64,000 nucleotides of DNA from RPQJ01 sp963706535 (GTDB taxonomy: Bacteria > Pseudomonadota > Gammaproteobacteria > Steroidobacterales > Steroidobacteraceae). Within the stretch, counting starts at the first letter, position 1, and each line of letters begins with the position of its first letter. The DNA is taken from positions 62,001-126,000 of the forward strand of contig CAVPMU010000025.1 in the NCBI GenBank assembly GCA_963706535.1, in the 5' to 3' direction. The notes beneath the pieces are model-generated. The model was not told where the DNA came from and made no database searches. It saw nothing but the letters and a program-made list of their open reading frames with translations. Shown in pieces: positions 26,858 through 37,138 of the stretch. The translations under genes and the position numbers were made by a program.

Positions 26858-28528
26858 ATGAACATTCGACGCTCGATCGCCGCGACGACCGCCTTGATTC
26901 TGGCCGCGGCGGGCACCGCAGGTGCGCGGCCGGCCGGCACGGTGGACGTACAGATCCTGGCGATCAACGATTTCCACGGCAATCTCATGCCGCCCGCTGG
27001 TTCGAGCGGCCGCGTGGGCAGCACGGACGCCGGCGGCGTCGAGTATCTCGCGACGCACGTCGCCGCCCTGCGCTCCCTCAACCCGAACACCGCCGTCGTT
27101 TCCGCGGGGGACATGATCGGCGCGAGCCCGCTGCTGTCGGCGCTGTTTCACGACGAACCCACGATCGAGGCCTTCAACCTGATCGGGCTCGACTACAACG
27201 CGGTCGGAAACCACGAGTTCGACGAAGGCATCCAGGAACTCGTCCGCATGCAGGAAGGCGGCTGCCATCCCGTCGACGGCTGCCTCGACGACGACGACTT
27301 CACCGGTGCCGAGTTCCGCTTCCTGGCGGCCAACGCCGCCTGGAAAAAGAACGGCAAGCCGGTCTTCCCGGCCTACAAGACCAGGGCCTTCGAGGGCGTG
27401 CAGGTCGCCTTCATCGGCATGACGCTCGAGGGTACGCCGTCGATCGTGAGCCCGTCCGGCATCGCCCAGCTCGAATTCCGGGACGAGGCCGACACGGTCA
27501 ATGCCCTGATCCCGCAGCTCAAGCAGCGCGGCGTCGAGGCGATCGTGGTCGTGGTGCACGAAGGTGCCACGCAGCGGCCAAGCACGTCGGGCATCAACGA
27601 CTGTGCCGGCATTTCCGGGCCCATCGTCGACATCGTCACGCGCATGAGCGACGAGGTGGACGTGGTGATCACCGGCCACACCCACCAACCGTACAACTGC
27701 ACGATCGACGGCAAGCTGGTGACCAGCGCGTTCTCGTTCGGTCGCCTGGTGACCAAGGTCGACCTGACCATCGACCGTGCCACCCGCGACGTCGTCGCCA
27801 AGGTTGCCGACAACCGCATCGTGACGCGCGACGTGCCAAAGGACCCGCGCCTGACCAGCCTGATCGGCAAGTACGACGCGATCGCCGCGCCGCTCACCAA
27901 CCGCGTCATCGGCGTCATTACCGCCGACATCACCCGCGCGAACAATGCCGCGGGTGAATCGGCGCTCGGCGACGTGATCGCGGACGCCCAGCTCCACGCG
28001 ACCGCCGCCCCCGGCCTCGGCGAGGCAGTCGTGGCATTCATGAACCCCGGCGGCATCCGCGCCGACCTCACCTACACCGGGAGCGCCGCCGGCGAGGGCA
28101 ATGGCAACGTCACCTATGGCGAAGCCTTCACGGTACAGCCCTTCGGCAACAGCCTGGTGACCATGACGCTGAGTGGGGCGCAGATCGAGACGATGCTCGA
28201 GCAGCAGTTCGTCGGTTGCGGGCAGACGGCGAACCGGATCCTGCAGCCTTCGGCCGGTTTCGCGTACACGTGGAGCGCATCGGGTCCGGCGTGCGACAAG
28301 GTGGACCCGCAGTCGATCCGCGTCAACGGCGTCGCGCTGGACCCTGCGGCGAGCTACCGCGTCACGGTGAACTCATTCCTCGCCGACGGTGGCGACAATT
28401 TCTCCGTGCTGCCGCAGGGCACGCAGCGTCTCGGCGGTGCAGTGGACATGGACGCGCTCGAGGCCTACTTCGCCGCGTTCTCGCCGGTTGCGCCAGGGCC
28501 GCAGGACCGGATCGCGGTGCGGCCGTAG
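26858..28528 (+). CDS. secreted 5'-nucleotidase / 2',3'-cyclic phosphodiesterase family
   Basis: Releases Pi from nucleotides outside the cytoplasm. Signal peptide to about residue 23 (ending AGAR), then a metallophosphatase domain with INDFHGNLMP, SAGDMIGASP, VGNHEFDEG, VVVHEGATQ and ITGHTHQPY as metal ligands. The C-terminal substrate domain has FMNPGGIRADLTY and VQPFGNSLVTMTL. 556 aa, UshA/CpdB superfamily; exact specificity is open. GGGAG precedes the ATG. With the adjacent nuclease it would convert extracellular nucleic acid to Pi. Confidence 0.9.
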   Translation: MNIRRSIAATTALILAAAGTAGARPAGTVDVQILAINDFHGNLMPPAGSSGRVGSTDAGGVEYLATHVAALRSLNPNTAVVSAGDMIGASPLLSALFHDEPTIEAFNLIGLDYNAVGNHEFDEGIQELVRMQEGGCHPVDGCLDDDDFTGAEFRFLAANAAWKKNGKPVFPAYKTRAFEGVQVAFIGMTLEGTPSIVSPSGIAQLEFRDEADTVNALIPQLKQRGVEAIVVVVHEGATQRPSTSGINDCAGISGPIVDIVTRMSDEVDVVITGHTHQPYNCTIDGKLVTSAFSFGRLVTKVDLTIDRATRDVVAKVADNRIVTRDVPKDPRLTSLIGKYDAIAAPLTNRVIGVITADITRANNAAGESALGDVIADAQLHATAAPGLGEAVVAFMNPGGIRADLTYTGSAAGEGNGNVTYGEAFTVQPFGNSLVTMTLSGAQIETMLEQQFVGCGQTANRILQPSAGFAYTWSASGPACDKVDPQSIRVNGVALDPAASYRVTVNSFLADGGDNFSVLPQGTQRLGGAVDMDALEAYFAAFSPVAPGPQDRIAVRP

Positions 28529-28530
28529 GA

Positions 28531-28548
28531 AAGGGATAGCGGATAGTG
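28531..28548. repeat. heptamer repeat half-element at IS1634 boundary
   Basis: AAGGGATAGCGGATAGTG lies right after the nucleotidase stop. The 13-mer ATAGCGGATAGTG (28536-28548) recurs at 31241-31253 just beyond the second insertion sequence. The two copies may be one hairpin element separated by IS insertion. Confidence 0.65.
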
Positions 28549-28549
28549 A

Positions 28550-30286
28550 AGAACTGAAAGGGGTGCGGCTTGAGACGCTCGGGGAGGCGTAGGCCGAGGC
28601 GATCGAGCAGCGCGAGCTGGGCGCGCGATCGGGTCGGGCGACGCAGCGGATGCGCAGCTCGCACGGCGGCGTGGTGGCGGTCGGCAGCACGACGTTGGTG
28701 CTGTGGATGGCGCCGAGTTCATCGAGGAGCGTGCGCGGGCGGTTGCCGAGTCCGGCGCGACTCTGCCACTGCTCGAGCGTCTTCCACAGCACGTAGGCGA
28801 GGAAGCAGACCAGGATGTGCGCGAGGACCCGGTCCTGGCGCTGATGCCAGATCGGGCGCAGCGACAGTTCGCTCTTGTGGGTGCGGAACGCCGCTTCGGC
28901 TTCGGAGAGGCAGCCTTCGCCGTGTCGCGACCAGTCATCCCACTCGGGCCGCGCCGACCACTCGAGCCGCAGGCGGCTGTCGCGGGCGGGGTCGTCGAGC
29001 AGGCGGATGGCATAGCGTGCGGCGCCGCGCGAGTTGGCGCCGAGGAGCCGGCCGATCTGCCGCTCCGTGGCGCTGCGGTCGATGGGACTGCGGGCGCTCT
29101 CGAGCCGCCGCTGCAAGCTCGAGAGGCCGGCTTCGATGCGCGCGCAGAAGCGCTGATGCATCGCCTGCGCCTTCTGCTGGCGGTCGGCCGAGCGCACCAG
29201 CAGGAACGTCTCAGCGCCATCGGGTCCCGCACAGACCTTCGCCTCGATCCCCTCGCGCACCTGGCGCCAGTGGCGCGCCTCGGTCAGCTGTGGCGCCAGC
29301 TTCTTCAGATCGCCCGTGAGGCCGCCGATCAGGTAGCGCCGTTGCCCGGCCTGCAGCCAGGCGATGTTGTCGGCACTGGCCATGCCGCGGTCCATGACCC
29401 AGACCCGCTGCGCCTTGCCATAGCGCGCTTCCATCGTGCCGACGATCTCCTCGACGGTGGTGACATCGACCCGGTTGCCGGCAAACACCTCATAGCCGAG
29501 CGGCATCCCGTCGCGGCTCACGACCAGTCCGATGCAGACCTGCTTGCAGTCCGGCCGGTGGTCGCGGCTGTGGCCGCGCCGGGCGAGCGGATTGGCCTCG
29601 GCCTGGCCTTCGAAGAACGTGCTCGTCACGTCGTACAGCAGCAGCTCGCAGTCGAGCGCGAACAGCTCGCCGAGCCGGCGCTTGAGATGCTCTTCGAGGG
29701 CTCGCTTGTGCGGCAGCATCGCATCGAGCGCCCGGTACAGCCGATCATCGTTGACCTGCTCCGGCGCCACCCCGAGCAGATCCTCGAGCGCCGTACGGCG
29801 GTACCAGTCCTCCGCGATGTGCAGCTCGCTCGAAGGCTCGCAGAGCCGGGCGATCACCAGGATCGCCGCCATCGTCGACCACGGCACCTGCTCGCGGCCG
29901 GCGGCCAGTGTCCCAGCGCAGAACACATCGAGCTCGAGCGCCCGCCACAGCGTCAGCGCCAGCCACACATCGCCGAAGCGCCGTGAGCGCTCGACCCGCA
30001 CCTGCTCGAGCTGCACCGGCACCGGCGCGCTGGGAGTGGCGAACAGATCGGGCTGCGCGATGCGCCCGGTGATCGACTGGGCCATGGCCCGCGCGCTCGC
30101 CCGGCCCTCGGCGTCGAGTTCACCCAGCTGCGCGACCGTCTCCTGGATCACCTTGCGGCCGCGACGTACCGAGCGCACCAGACGCCAGCAAGTGTGCGTC
30201 TTGCCGTCCTTGCAAACCGTGGTGTGCCGTAAATACAGGGGCGCGACCTCGGACTCCAAGATCGCAGGCGAAACGCCTCTAAACAA
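28550..30286 (-). pseudogene. IS1634-family (IS4-like) transposase, C-terminal frameshift
   Basis: DDE transposase of about 600 residues: LYLRHTTVCKDGKTHTCWRL at the N-terminus, LLLYDVTSTFFEGQ (first Asp), RVWVMDRGMASADNIAWL (second Asp), and VLAHILVCFLAYVLWKTLEQ near the C-terminus. The first codon appears to be TTG at 30286. After CVARPDRA the normal family ending LALLDRLGLRLPERLK is found in another frame, so a GC dinucleotide appears gained in GCGCGC near 28620-28627. No convincing terminal repeats were found; the left edge is an estimate from the heptamer element. Confidence 0.75.
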
Positions 30287-30438
30287 CGGGCAACGTTGGC
30301 ACTACATCGGTGTTCCGATACACCGCGCCGGCACCCACGTATCGACCACTCAACCAGTCAATACGTTGCAGAATCGGCGCCGCGCGCGCCGCACGAAAAA
30401 AATCACGATCAGGGTGCCAACTGCGGAAGTTGGGCCAG
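30287..30438. other. unassigned spacer between the two insertion sequences
   Basis: These 152 nt hold no supported gene. They include CCGCGCGCGCCGCACG and a short A-run and show lower codon-like structure than their neighbours. This may be the outer end of the IS1634-like element plus remnant DNA. Confidence 0.4.
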
Positions 30439-31240
30439 GGCGTGTTAACACTACCGCAGTGCCTCGACGACCAGCGCGAAGCACGGAAACGCCATGAACA
30501 TGACGTTGAGTTTGTCGAAGCGGCTGAAGATGCGGCGGAAGCCTTTGAGGCGGCGGAACAGCCGCTCGATCTCGTTGCGTCGCCGGTACCAGGCCTTGCT
30601 GTACGTCCAGGGCTCGATCCGCGTCGACAGCGGCGGGACGACCGGGATGAAGCCAGGATCGAGCGCGAGTTGTCGAGTTTCGTTGCCTTCGTACGCACGA
30701 TCCATGAGCAGACGGCAGCGACGTGGCAGGCTGGAGAGCGAGCGCAGCAGCTCGCGGCCCGCCGGGGCGTCGCCCGCCTGGCCCGGCGACAGCGAGAAGG
30801 TCAGAGCCGTTCGAGCATCCGCGGCAACCATATGAATCTTCGTGGTCCATCCGCCTCGGGACTTGCCGATGGATTGCGGTCCGCTTTTCTTGGCGCGCCG
30901 GTGCCATCGGGATGCACCTTGACGATGGTACTGTCGAGGCTGACTGCTTCGATCTTCACGCGAATGAGTTGCTGATGCTGCAGTTCCTCGAACAAGCGAT
31001 CCAGCACGCCCGCCTTGGCCCAGCGATTCATGCGGGTATAGATCGTGTGCCAGTTGCCAAAGCGCTTGGGCAGAGCGCGCCATTTGCAGCCGTTCTCTGC
31101 GACATACAGGATCGCGTTGACAACCTGGAGGTTACTGAGCGAGACGTTGCCGCGCTGGACTGGCAGAAACGGCTCGATGCGACTGAACTGAGCGGCGGTA
31201 AGTTCCATGGGCTCAGTATATCACGTAGTGTGAACAGGCC
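30439..31240. mobile_element. IS5-family element (IS427/IS1031-like), 802 bp
   Basis: Bounded by 16-bp imperfect terminal inverted repeats: left GGCGTGTTAACACTAC (30439-30454) and right, read inward, GGCCTGTTCACACTAC (31240-31225), 14 of 16 matching. It encodes a two-frame transposase on the minus strand. No clear target duplication is seen. It abuts the heptamer element at 31241. Confidence 0.82.
30451..31208 (-). CDS. IS5-family transposase in two frames (probable programmed -1 frameshift)
   Basis: First frame (31208-30801): MELTAAQFSRIEPFLPVQRG, then NGCKWRALPKRFGNWHTIYT and SLDSTIVKVHPDGTGAPRK. Second frame carries SGPQSIGKSRGGWTTKIHMV, RLLMDRAYEGNE (Asp) and YRRRNEIERLFRRLKGFRRI (Glu). 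The frames join by a -1 slip at AGAAAAGC (AAAA at 30888-30885), giving APRK-SGPQSIG without loss of family residues. Such slippage is known for the IS427 group, so I regard it as possibly active rather than broken. Confidence 0.8.
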
Positions 31241-31296
31241 ATAGCGGATAGTGGCGGAAAAAGACCGGCCGGCGCGCCGGCCTTTCTTACTATCCC

Positions 31297-31315
<19 letters not shown>
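31241..31315. repeat. heptamer-repeat hairpin at the dinG 3' end
   Basis: One GGATAG unit pair, an inner GACCGGCCGGC-GC-GCCGGCC stem with flanking A and T runs, then three CTATCCC units. Lies at the 3' end of the helicase gene, whose last residues (EGDRG) and stop it encodes. A probable terminator reading leftward and rightward. Confidence 0.65.
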
Positions 31316-33246
<1,931 letters not shown>

Positions 33247-33253
33247 CCGCGGC

Positions 33254-33778
33254 TCAGCCGAACGTGGCGCGGAAGCGCAGCAGCGCCGTGGCGCCGGGCG
33301 CGAGGGGTCGGCGCAGGATCCAGCGCACGTGCGAGTAGCTCGCGGGCTTGCGGCTCGCGGGCGCGAACGTGGTACCGCCGTCCGTCGAGAATTCGACGTC
33401 GCACGCCGGCCCGACCGCCGAGCCCGGGATATAGCCGAGTCCGAAGGGCAGCCGCTTGGTCACGACGATGTCGAGCACCGGCTCCTTGCCCGGGTTGTGC
33501 ACCCGGATCGTGTAATGCACCTCATCCCCGGCGTCGAGGCGCGAGGCACGGACGAAACGCCGCCGCTCCCGGCCGTCCGGACCCGTTTCCATCTCGAACT
33601 TCTCGACGACGATCTCCGTGGTGAGCAGTCCCGTACCGACCGCCACCGCATCCCCACCGGCCTGCTCGGTCCCGGGCCCCTCGTCGGCCGCGGCATGCAG
33701 CGGGCTCGTGGCCAATGCGCATAGCGCGATTACTGCACTGCAGCGCAAACTCGTCTTGACGGGGGATCGGAGCGACAT
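33254..33778 (-). CDS. secreted DUF11-like domain protein
   Basis: 174 aa from MSLRSPVKTSLRCSAVIALC with a signal peptide ending SPLHAAADE. The mature part is a single Ig-like repeat: DAGDEVHYTIRVHNPGKEPV, KRLPFGLGYIPGSAVGPACD, VRWILRRPLAPGATALLRFR, as in DUF11/conserved repeat proteins. Role unknown. Precedes the helicase gene on the same strand and diverges from the phasin. Confidence 0.75.
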   Translation of the reverse strand: MSLRSPVKTSLRCSAVIALCALATSPLHAAADEGPGTEQAGGDAVAVGTGLLTTEIVVEKFEMETGPDGRERRRFVRASRLDAGDEVHYTIRVHNPGKEPVLDIVVTKRLPFGLGYIPGSAVGPACDVEFSTDGGTTFAPASRKPASYSHVRWILRRPLAPGATALLRFRATFG

Positions 33779-33877
33779 GGGCAGGAACTGTGCCGGCCGG
33801 AAGGGTCGGCGGCAAGTTTCGATTGCAGCGGTTTGCGCCACTTCGGGAAGCCACCACCAGCACTGCATAGACCGAAT

Positions 33878-33934
33878 TTGACATCACCCCCCGGGTGTTT
33901 TATTGTGCACTGCAACAAATGCTGCAATGCAGCA
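33878..33934 (+). promoter_or_regulatory. phasin promoter with candidate PhaR operator
   Basis: TTGACA (33878-33883), 17-bp spacer, TATTGT (33901-33906): a strong sigma-70 promoter. Overlapping the -10 and start is TTGTGCACTGCAACAA (33903-33918), then the perfect inverted repeat TGCTGCA-A-TGCAGCA (33920-33934). TGCA-rich dyads like these are bound by the PHB-responsive repressor PhaR in other proteobacteria. A further CTGCACTGCAG lies at 33733-33743. Confidence 0.65.
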
Positions 33935-33957
33935 CCCGAACCGCCAAGGAGTCTCTC

Positions 33958-34503
33958 ATGATCACCCAGATGCAGGATTTCGTCGCCGACACCACCTCCG
34001 CCCTCTCCGGCCAGGTGCAGAAGATCCGCAAGGAGTCGGTCGAGACCGTCCGCGAGGCGGTCGCCGGTTCCGCGGAGAACCTGAAGTCCCTGAAGAGCCC
34101 GGTCCGCGTGATCGCGCGCTCGGGCGTCAAGCTGACCGTCGTCTCGCAGACGGCCATGTCCAGCCTGATCGAGCTGCAGTCGGACATGCTGACCTCCGCC
34201 CTCTCGGAAGCGGCGCTCCGCCTCGAGAAGGCCGCGCGCGCCGAGAACGTGGTCGAGCTGGTGCGTGACCAGGTCGACATGCTGCCGGCCACCCGCGCCC
34301 GCATCGTCGAGGACGCGCAGCGCGCCGTCGAGATCTTCAAGATCGCCGGCAAGGACCTCAAGAGCGTCGCCGCACACGTCTACGAGGTCGTGGTCGACAC
34401 GACCGAAGAGAAAGTTCCCGAAGTGAAGACCGCGAAGCGCAAGGTCAAGACTGCCGTCCGCAAGACGAAGACCCGCGCCCGCAAGGTTGCCAGGGCCGCC
34501 TGA
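33958..34503 (+). CDS. phasin family protein with basic C-terminal tail
   Basis: 181 aa, helical, without signal peptide: MITQMQDFVADTTSALSGQV, SLKSPVRVIARSGVKLTVVS, AARAENVVELVRDQVDMLPA. The size and amphipathic helices fit phasins, which coat polyhydroxyalkanoate granules. The last 30 residues are Lys/Arg-rich (KRKVKTAVRKTKTRARKVAR), histone H1-like, and could bind nucleoid DNA as in PhaM-type proteins; that is inference. AAGGAG precedes the ATG and a terminator follows. No phaC is in the window. Confidence 0.72.
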   Translation: MITQMQDFVADTTSALSGQVQKIRKESVETVREAVAGSAENLKSLKSPVRVIARSGVKLTVVSQTAMSSLIELQSDMLTSALSEAALRLEKAARAENVVELVRDQVDMLPATRARIVEDAQRAVEIFKIAGKDLKSVAAHVYEVVVDTTEEKVPEVKTAKRKVKTAVRKTKTRARKVARAA

Positions 34504-34550
34504 ACGAGGCCCTCGAGCCCTCCACTTCATTCACTGGTCTCCCCCTGATT

Positions 34551-34579
34551 GCGCCCTCTTCGGAGGGCGCTTTTTTTTT
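34551..34579 (+). terminator. Rho-independent terminator of phasin gene
   Basis: GCGCCCTC-TTCG-GAGGGCGC followed by nine T: an 8-bp perfect stem with a stable UUCG tetraloop, 48 nt after the stop. Confidence 0.95.
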
Positions 34580-34623
34580 GACTTTTCCGCGCGTTCGCGG
34601 CCACCGCTGCGGCAAGTGCCGGG

Positions 34624-34656
34624 TTGACGCGCCTGCGCCCGATCGGCGGCTATAAT
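34624..34656 (+). promoter_or_regulatory. possible pckG promoter
   Basis: A perfect TATAAT (34651-34656) lies 30 nt before the ATG. TTGACG (34624-34629) is 21 bp upstream of it, longer than ideal, so the -35 may be weak or activator-dependent. Confidence 0.5.
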
Positions 34657-34685
34657 CGAAGACCGACCAGCGAAGGACGAGGCAG

Positions 34686-36428
34686 ATGACGACGACCAAC
34701 CGCGCGCTCAGAGACTGGGTGGCAGAGACCGCGAAGCTCACCCGGCCCGAACAAATCCACTGGTGCACGGGATCGGACATGGAGCGCGACGAACTCGTCG
34801 ACCTGATGCTGACCCGCGGCGACCTGCTCGAGCTCAACCAGGCGACCTTCCCGAATTGCCACCTGCACCGCTCGCACCCATCGGACGTGGCGCGCGTCGA
34901 GCACCTCACCTTCATCTGCACGAAGAACAAGGACGACGCCGGTCCGAACAACAACTGGATGGACCCCGCGGCCGCGCACGCCAGGATCGACGCGCTGTTC
35001 GCCGGCTGCATGAAGGGCCGCACGCTCTATGTCGTGCCCTACTGCATGGGACCGATCGCCTCGCCCTACTCGCGCTGCGGCGTGGAGATCACCGACAGCC
35101 CGTACGTCGTGCTCAACATGCGCATCATGACCCGCATGGGCGCGGCCGCACTGCAGCGCATCGAGCGCGACGGCACGTTCGTCATGGGCCTGCACTCGAT
35201 CGGCGACCTCGATCCCGAGCGCCGTTTAATCATGCATTTCCCCGAGGAACTCTCGATCAAGAGCATCGGCTCGGGCTACGGCGGCAACGCGCTGCTCGGC
35301 AAGAAGTGCCATGCGCTAAGGATCGCGAGCTGGCAGGCGCGCACCGAAGGCTGGCTCGCCGAGCACATGCTGATCGTCGGCATCGAGAACCCGCGCGGCG
35401 AAGTGCACTACGTCGCGGGCGCGTTCCCCTCCGCCTGCGGCAAGACCAATCTCGGCATGCTGATCCCGCCCGACACCATGCCGGGCTGGAAGGTGTGGAC
35501 CATCGGCGAGGACATCGCCTGGATACACGTCGGCGCCGACGGCCGGCTGCGCGCGATCAACCCGGAGGCAGGCTTCTTCGGCGTGGTCCCGGGCACCAGC
35601 CCGAAGACCAATCGCAACGCCTACGAGATGATCCACCACGACACGATCTTCACCAACGTGGCACTGACGGCCGACAACGAGCCATGGTGGGAAGGCCGCA
35701 TCAGCGGCTCGCCCGTGACCGACTGGCAGGGCCGACCCTACGACAAGGCGAACGGTCCGGCCGCGCACGCGAATTCGCGCTTCACCGTCTCCGCCAAGCA
35801 GAACCCCGCCTACAACCACCTGATGGAGCACCCCGAGGGCGTCCCGCTCTCGGCGATCCTGTTCGGCGGCCGTCGTCGCGAAGTCGCCCCGCTGGTGTAC
35901 GAGGCCCGCGACTGGGCGCACGGCGTGATGGTCGGCGCGGGCATGGCCTCGGAGACCACCGCGGCGGCCGTCGGCCAGGTCGGCGTGGTGCGACGCGACT
36001 CGATGGCGATGAAGCCGTTCTGCGGCTACAACTTCGGCGACTACTGGGCGCACTGGCTGTCGTTCGAGGGCCGCGTCGCGAAGCTGCCGAAGATCTTCCA
36101 CGTGAACTGGTTCCGCCAGGACAAGAACGGCAAGTTCCTGTGGCCGGGTTTCGGCGACAATCTGCGCGTGCTCTCCTGGATCATCGACCGCTGCGAGGGC
36201 CGCGCGGGCGCGCACGAGACGCCGATCGGATTCCTGCCGCACAAGGAGGACCTGGACCTCGAGGGACTCGAGCTGCCCGAGGGCGCGCTGCACCAGTTGC
36301 TCGACCTCGACCACGAGGCCTGGCACCGCGAGATCGACGAGGTCGGGCGCTATCTCGCCGAGTTCGGCGATCGCACGCCTGCCGCTCTCGTCGAGCAGTA
36401 CCAGCGGGTGAAGAAGGCGCTTGGCTGA
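34686..36428 (+). CDS. pckG: phosphoenolpyruvate carboxykinase (GTP)
   Basis: Converts oxaloacetate and GTP to PEP in gluconeogenesis. 580 aa, the GTP-type size. AGAFPSACGKTNLGMLIPP holds the P-loop with the active-site Cys; SGYGGNALLGKKCHALRIAS is the substrate/metal segment; FFGVVPGTSPKTNRNA and NWFRQDKNGKFLWPGFGDN bind nucleotide. GAGG lies 7 nt before the ATG. Monocistronic by context, between a terminator and a gene-free palindrome region. Confidence 0.96.
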   Translation: MTTTNRALRDWVAETAKLTRPEQIHWCTGSDMERDELVDLMLTRGDLLELNQATFPNCHLHRSHPSDVARVEHLTFICTKNKDDAGPNNNWMDPAAAHARIDALFAGCMKGRTLYVVPYCMGPIASPYSRCGVEITDSPYVVLNMRIMTRMGAAALQRIERDGTFVMGLHSIGDLDPERRLIMHFPEELSIKSIGSGYGGNALLGKKCHALRIASWQARTEGWLAEHMLIVGIENPRGEVHYVAGAFPSACGKTNLGMLIPPDTMPGWKVWTIGEDIAWIHVGADGRLRAINPEAGFFGVVPGTSPKTNRNAYEMIHHDTIFTNVALTADNEPWWEGRISGSPVTDWQGRPYDKANGPAAHANSRFTVSAKQNPAYNHLMEHPEGVPLSAILFGGRRREVAPLVYEARDWAHGVMVGAGMASETTAAAVGQVGVVRRDSMAMKPFCGYNFGDYWAHWLSFEGRVAKLPKIFHVNWFRQDKNGKFLWPGFGDNLRVLSWIIDRCEGRAGAHETPIGFLPHKEDLDLEGLELPEGALHQLLDLDHEAWHREIDEVGRYLAEFGDRTPAALVEQYQRVKKALG

Positions 36429-36453
36429 CCTGTTGCCGTTGGTGTTCGTTGTC

Positions 36454-36776
36454 GCTGCGCGGGTCGGGCTCGCGGGCCGTCGATGACCCACTCGCGCTGC
36501 GCCGGGCTCAGGACCCGGTACATCGAGTCCGCCTACCACGATTAGGGGCGGGGATACGGCTTCGGAAGGTCACCGTACATCAGGTCGGCGGTGGCGTGCA
36601 GGACGGTGCGCTTCGCAGCATCGCGTCGCGTCAGTGAGAAGTCACCCCGAGTGTCCGCGCAATGGCCACGGTGGCTAGCCAGACGCCGTTGCGGACGTCG
36701 ATGTACCGGGTCCTGAGCCCGGCGACTGTCGCGCCGTGGGTCAGTTGCGACGGCCCGCGAGCCCGACCCCCGCAGC
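36454..36776. repeat. inverted duplication 1 (about 75-bp arms) downstream of pckG
   Basis: 36454-36526 and 36698-36776 are imperfect inverted copies sharing GGGTCGGGCTCGCGGGCCGT and GGGCTCAGGACCCGGTACAT. About 170 nt between them carry no recognised gene; short frames here are not supported. The architecture resembles a small non-autonomous element with long terminal repeats. Confidence 0.75.
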
Positions 36777-36851
36777 TGACGCTCGCCATCGGCTCGCGTC
36801 TGCCACGGCGCTGGGTGATTCGCGTCGCTGCGGTTGGCCGCGACGGTTGGC

Positions 36852-37136
36852 GCCGGTCGGGCGGCTCGACGGACGGACAGGTTGGCCGCTCCATGTCGGA
36901 CGCCGCAGCGCGAGCGCTGGAGCGAGGCGGCCCCGACCTCGCCGCCCCGGTGACGACATTTCGCCTCGATCCCGCTCGCGCAAGGGAACGCCGAAAAGAA
37001 TCGAAAAATGGGGACGCTAACCAGTTTTCCGTCCGCCAACCGGAAAACTGGTTAGCGTCCCCATTTTTCGATTCTTTTCGAAGCGCGGTAGACCTGGAGT
37101 GGCCAACCTGTCCGTCCGTCGAGCCGCCCGACCGGC
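36852..37136. repeat. nested perfect palindromes before the cyclase-FHA gene
   Basis: Outer arms 36852-36887 and 37101-37136 are a perfect 36-bp inverted repeat. Inside them 36992-37031 and 37041-37080 are a perfect 40-bp inverted repeat with a 9-nt loop (TCCGCCAAC); the arm contains GGGGACGCTAACCAGTTTTC. The outer arm ends 2 nt from the cyclase stop codon. With pair 1 this makes about 700 gene-free nt composed almost wholly of inverted repeats. Confidence 0.9.
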
Positions 37137-37138
37137 GG

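Noticed and set aside
28550..30300. Exact ends and terminal repeats of the IS1634-like element
   Set aside because: I compared both flanks by eye and found no convincing inverted pair, so I give only approximate limits.
30451..31208. Calling the IS5 transposase a pseudogene
   Set aside because: The two frames meet at a slippery A-run with no missing family residues, as in elements that use -1 frameshifting.
36542..37039. 165-aa minus-strand open frame in the palindrome island
   Set aside because: It runs through both inverted repeats, has no domain and reads as low-complexity Arg/Ala; no ribosome-binding site.
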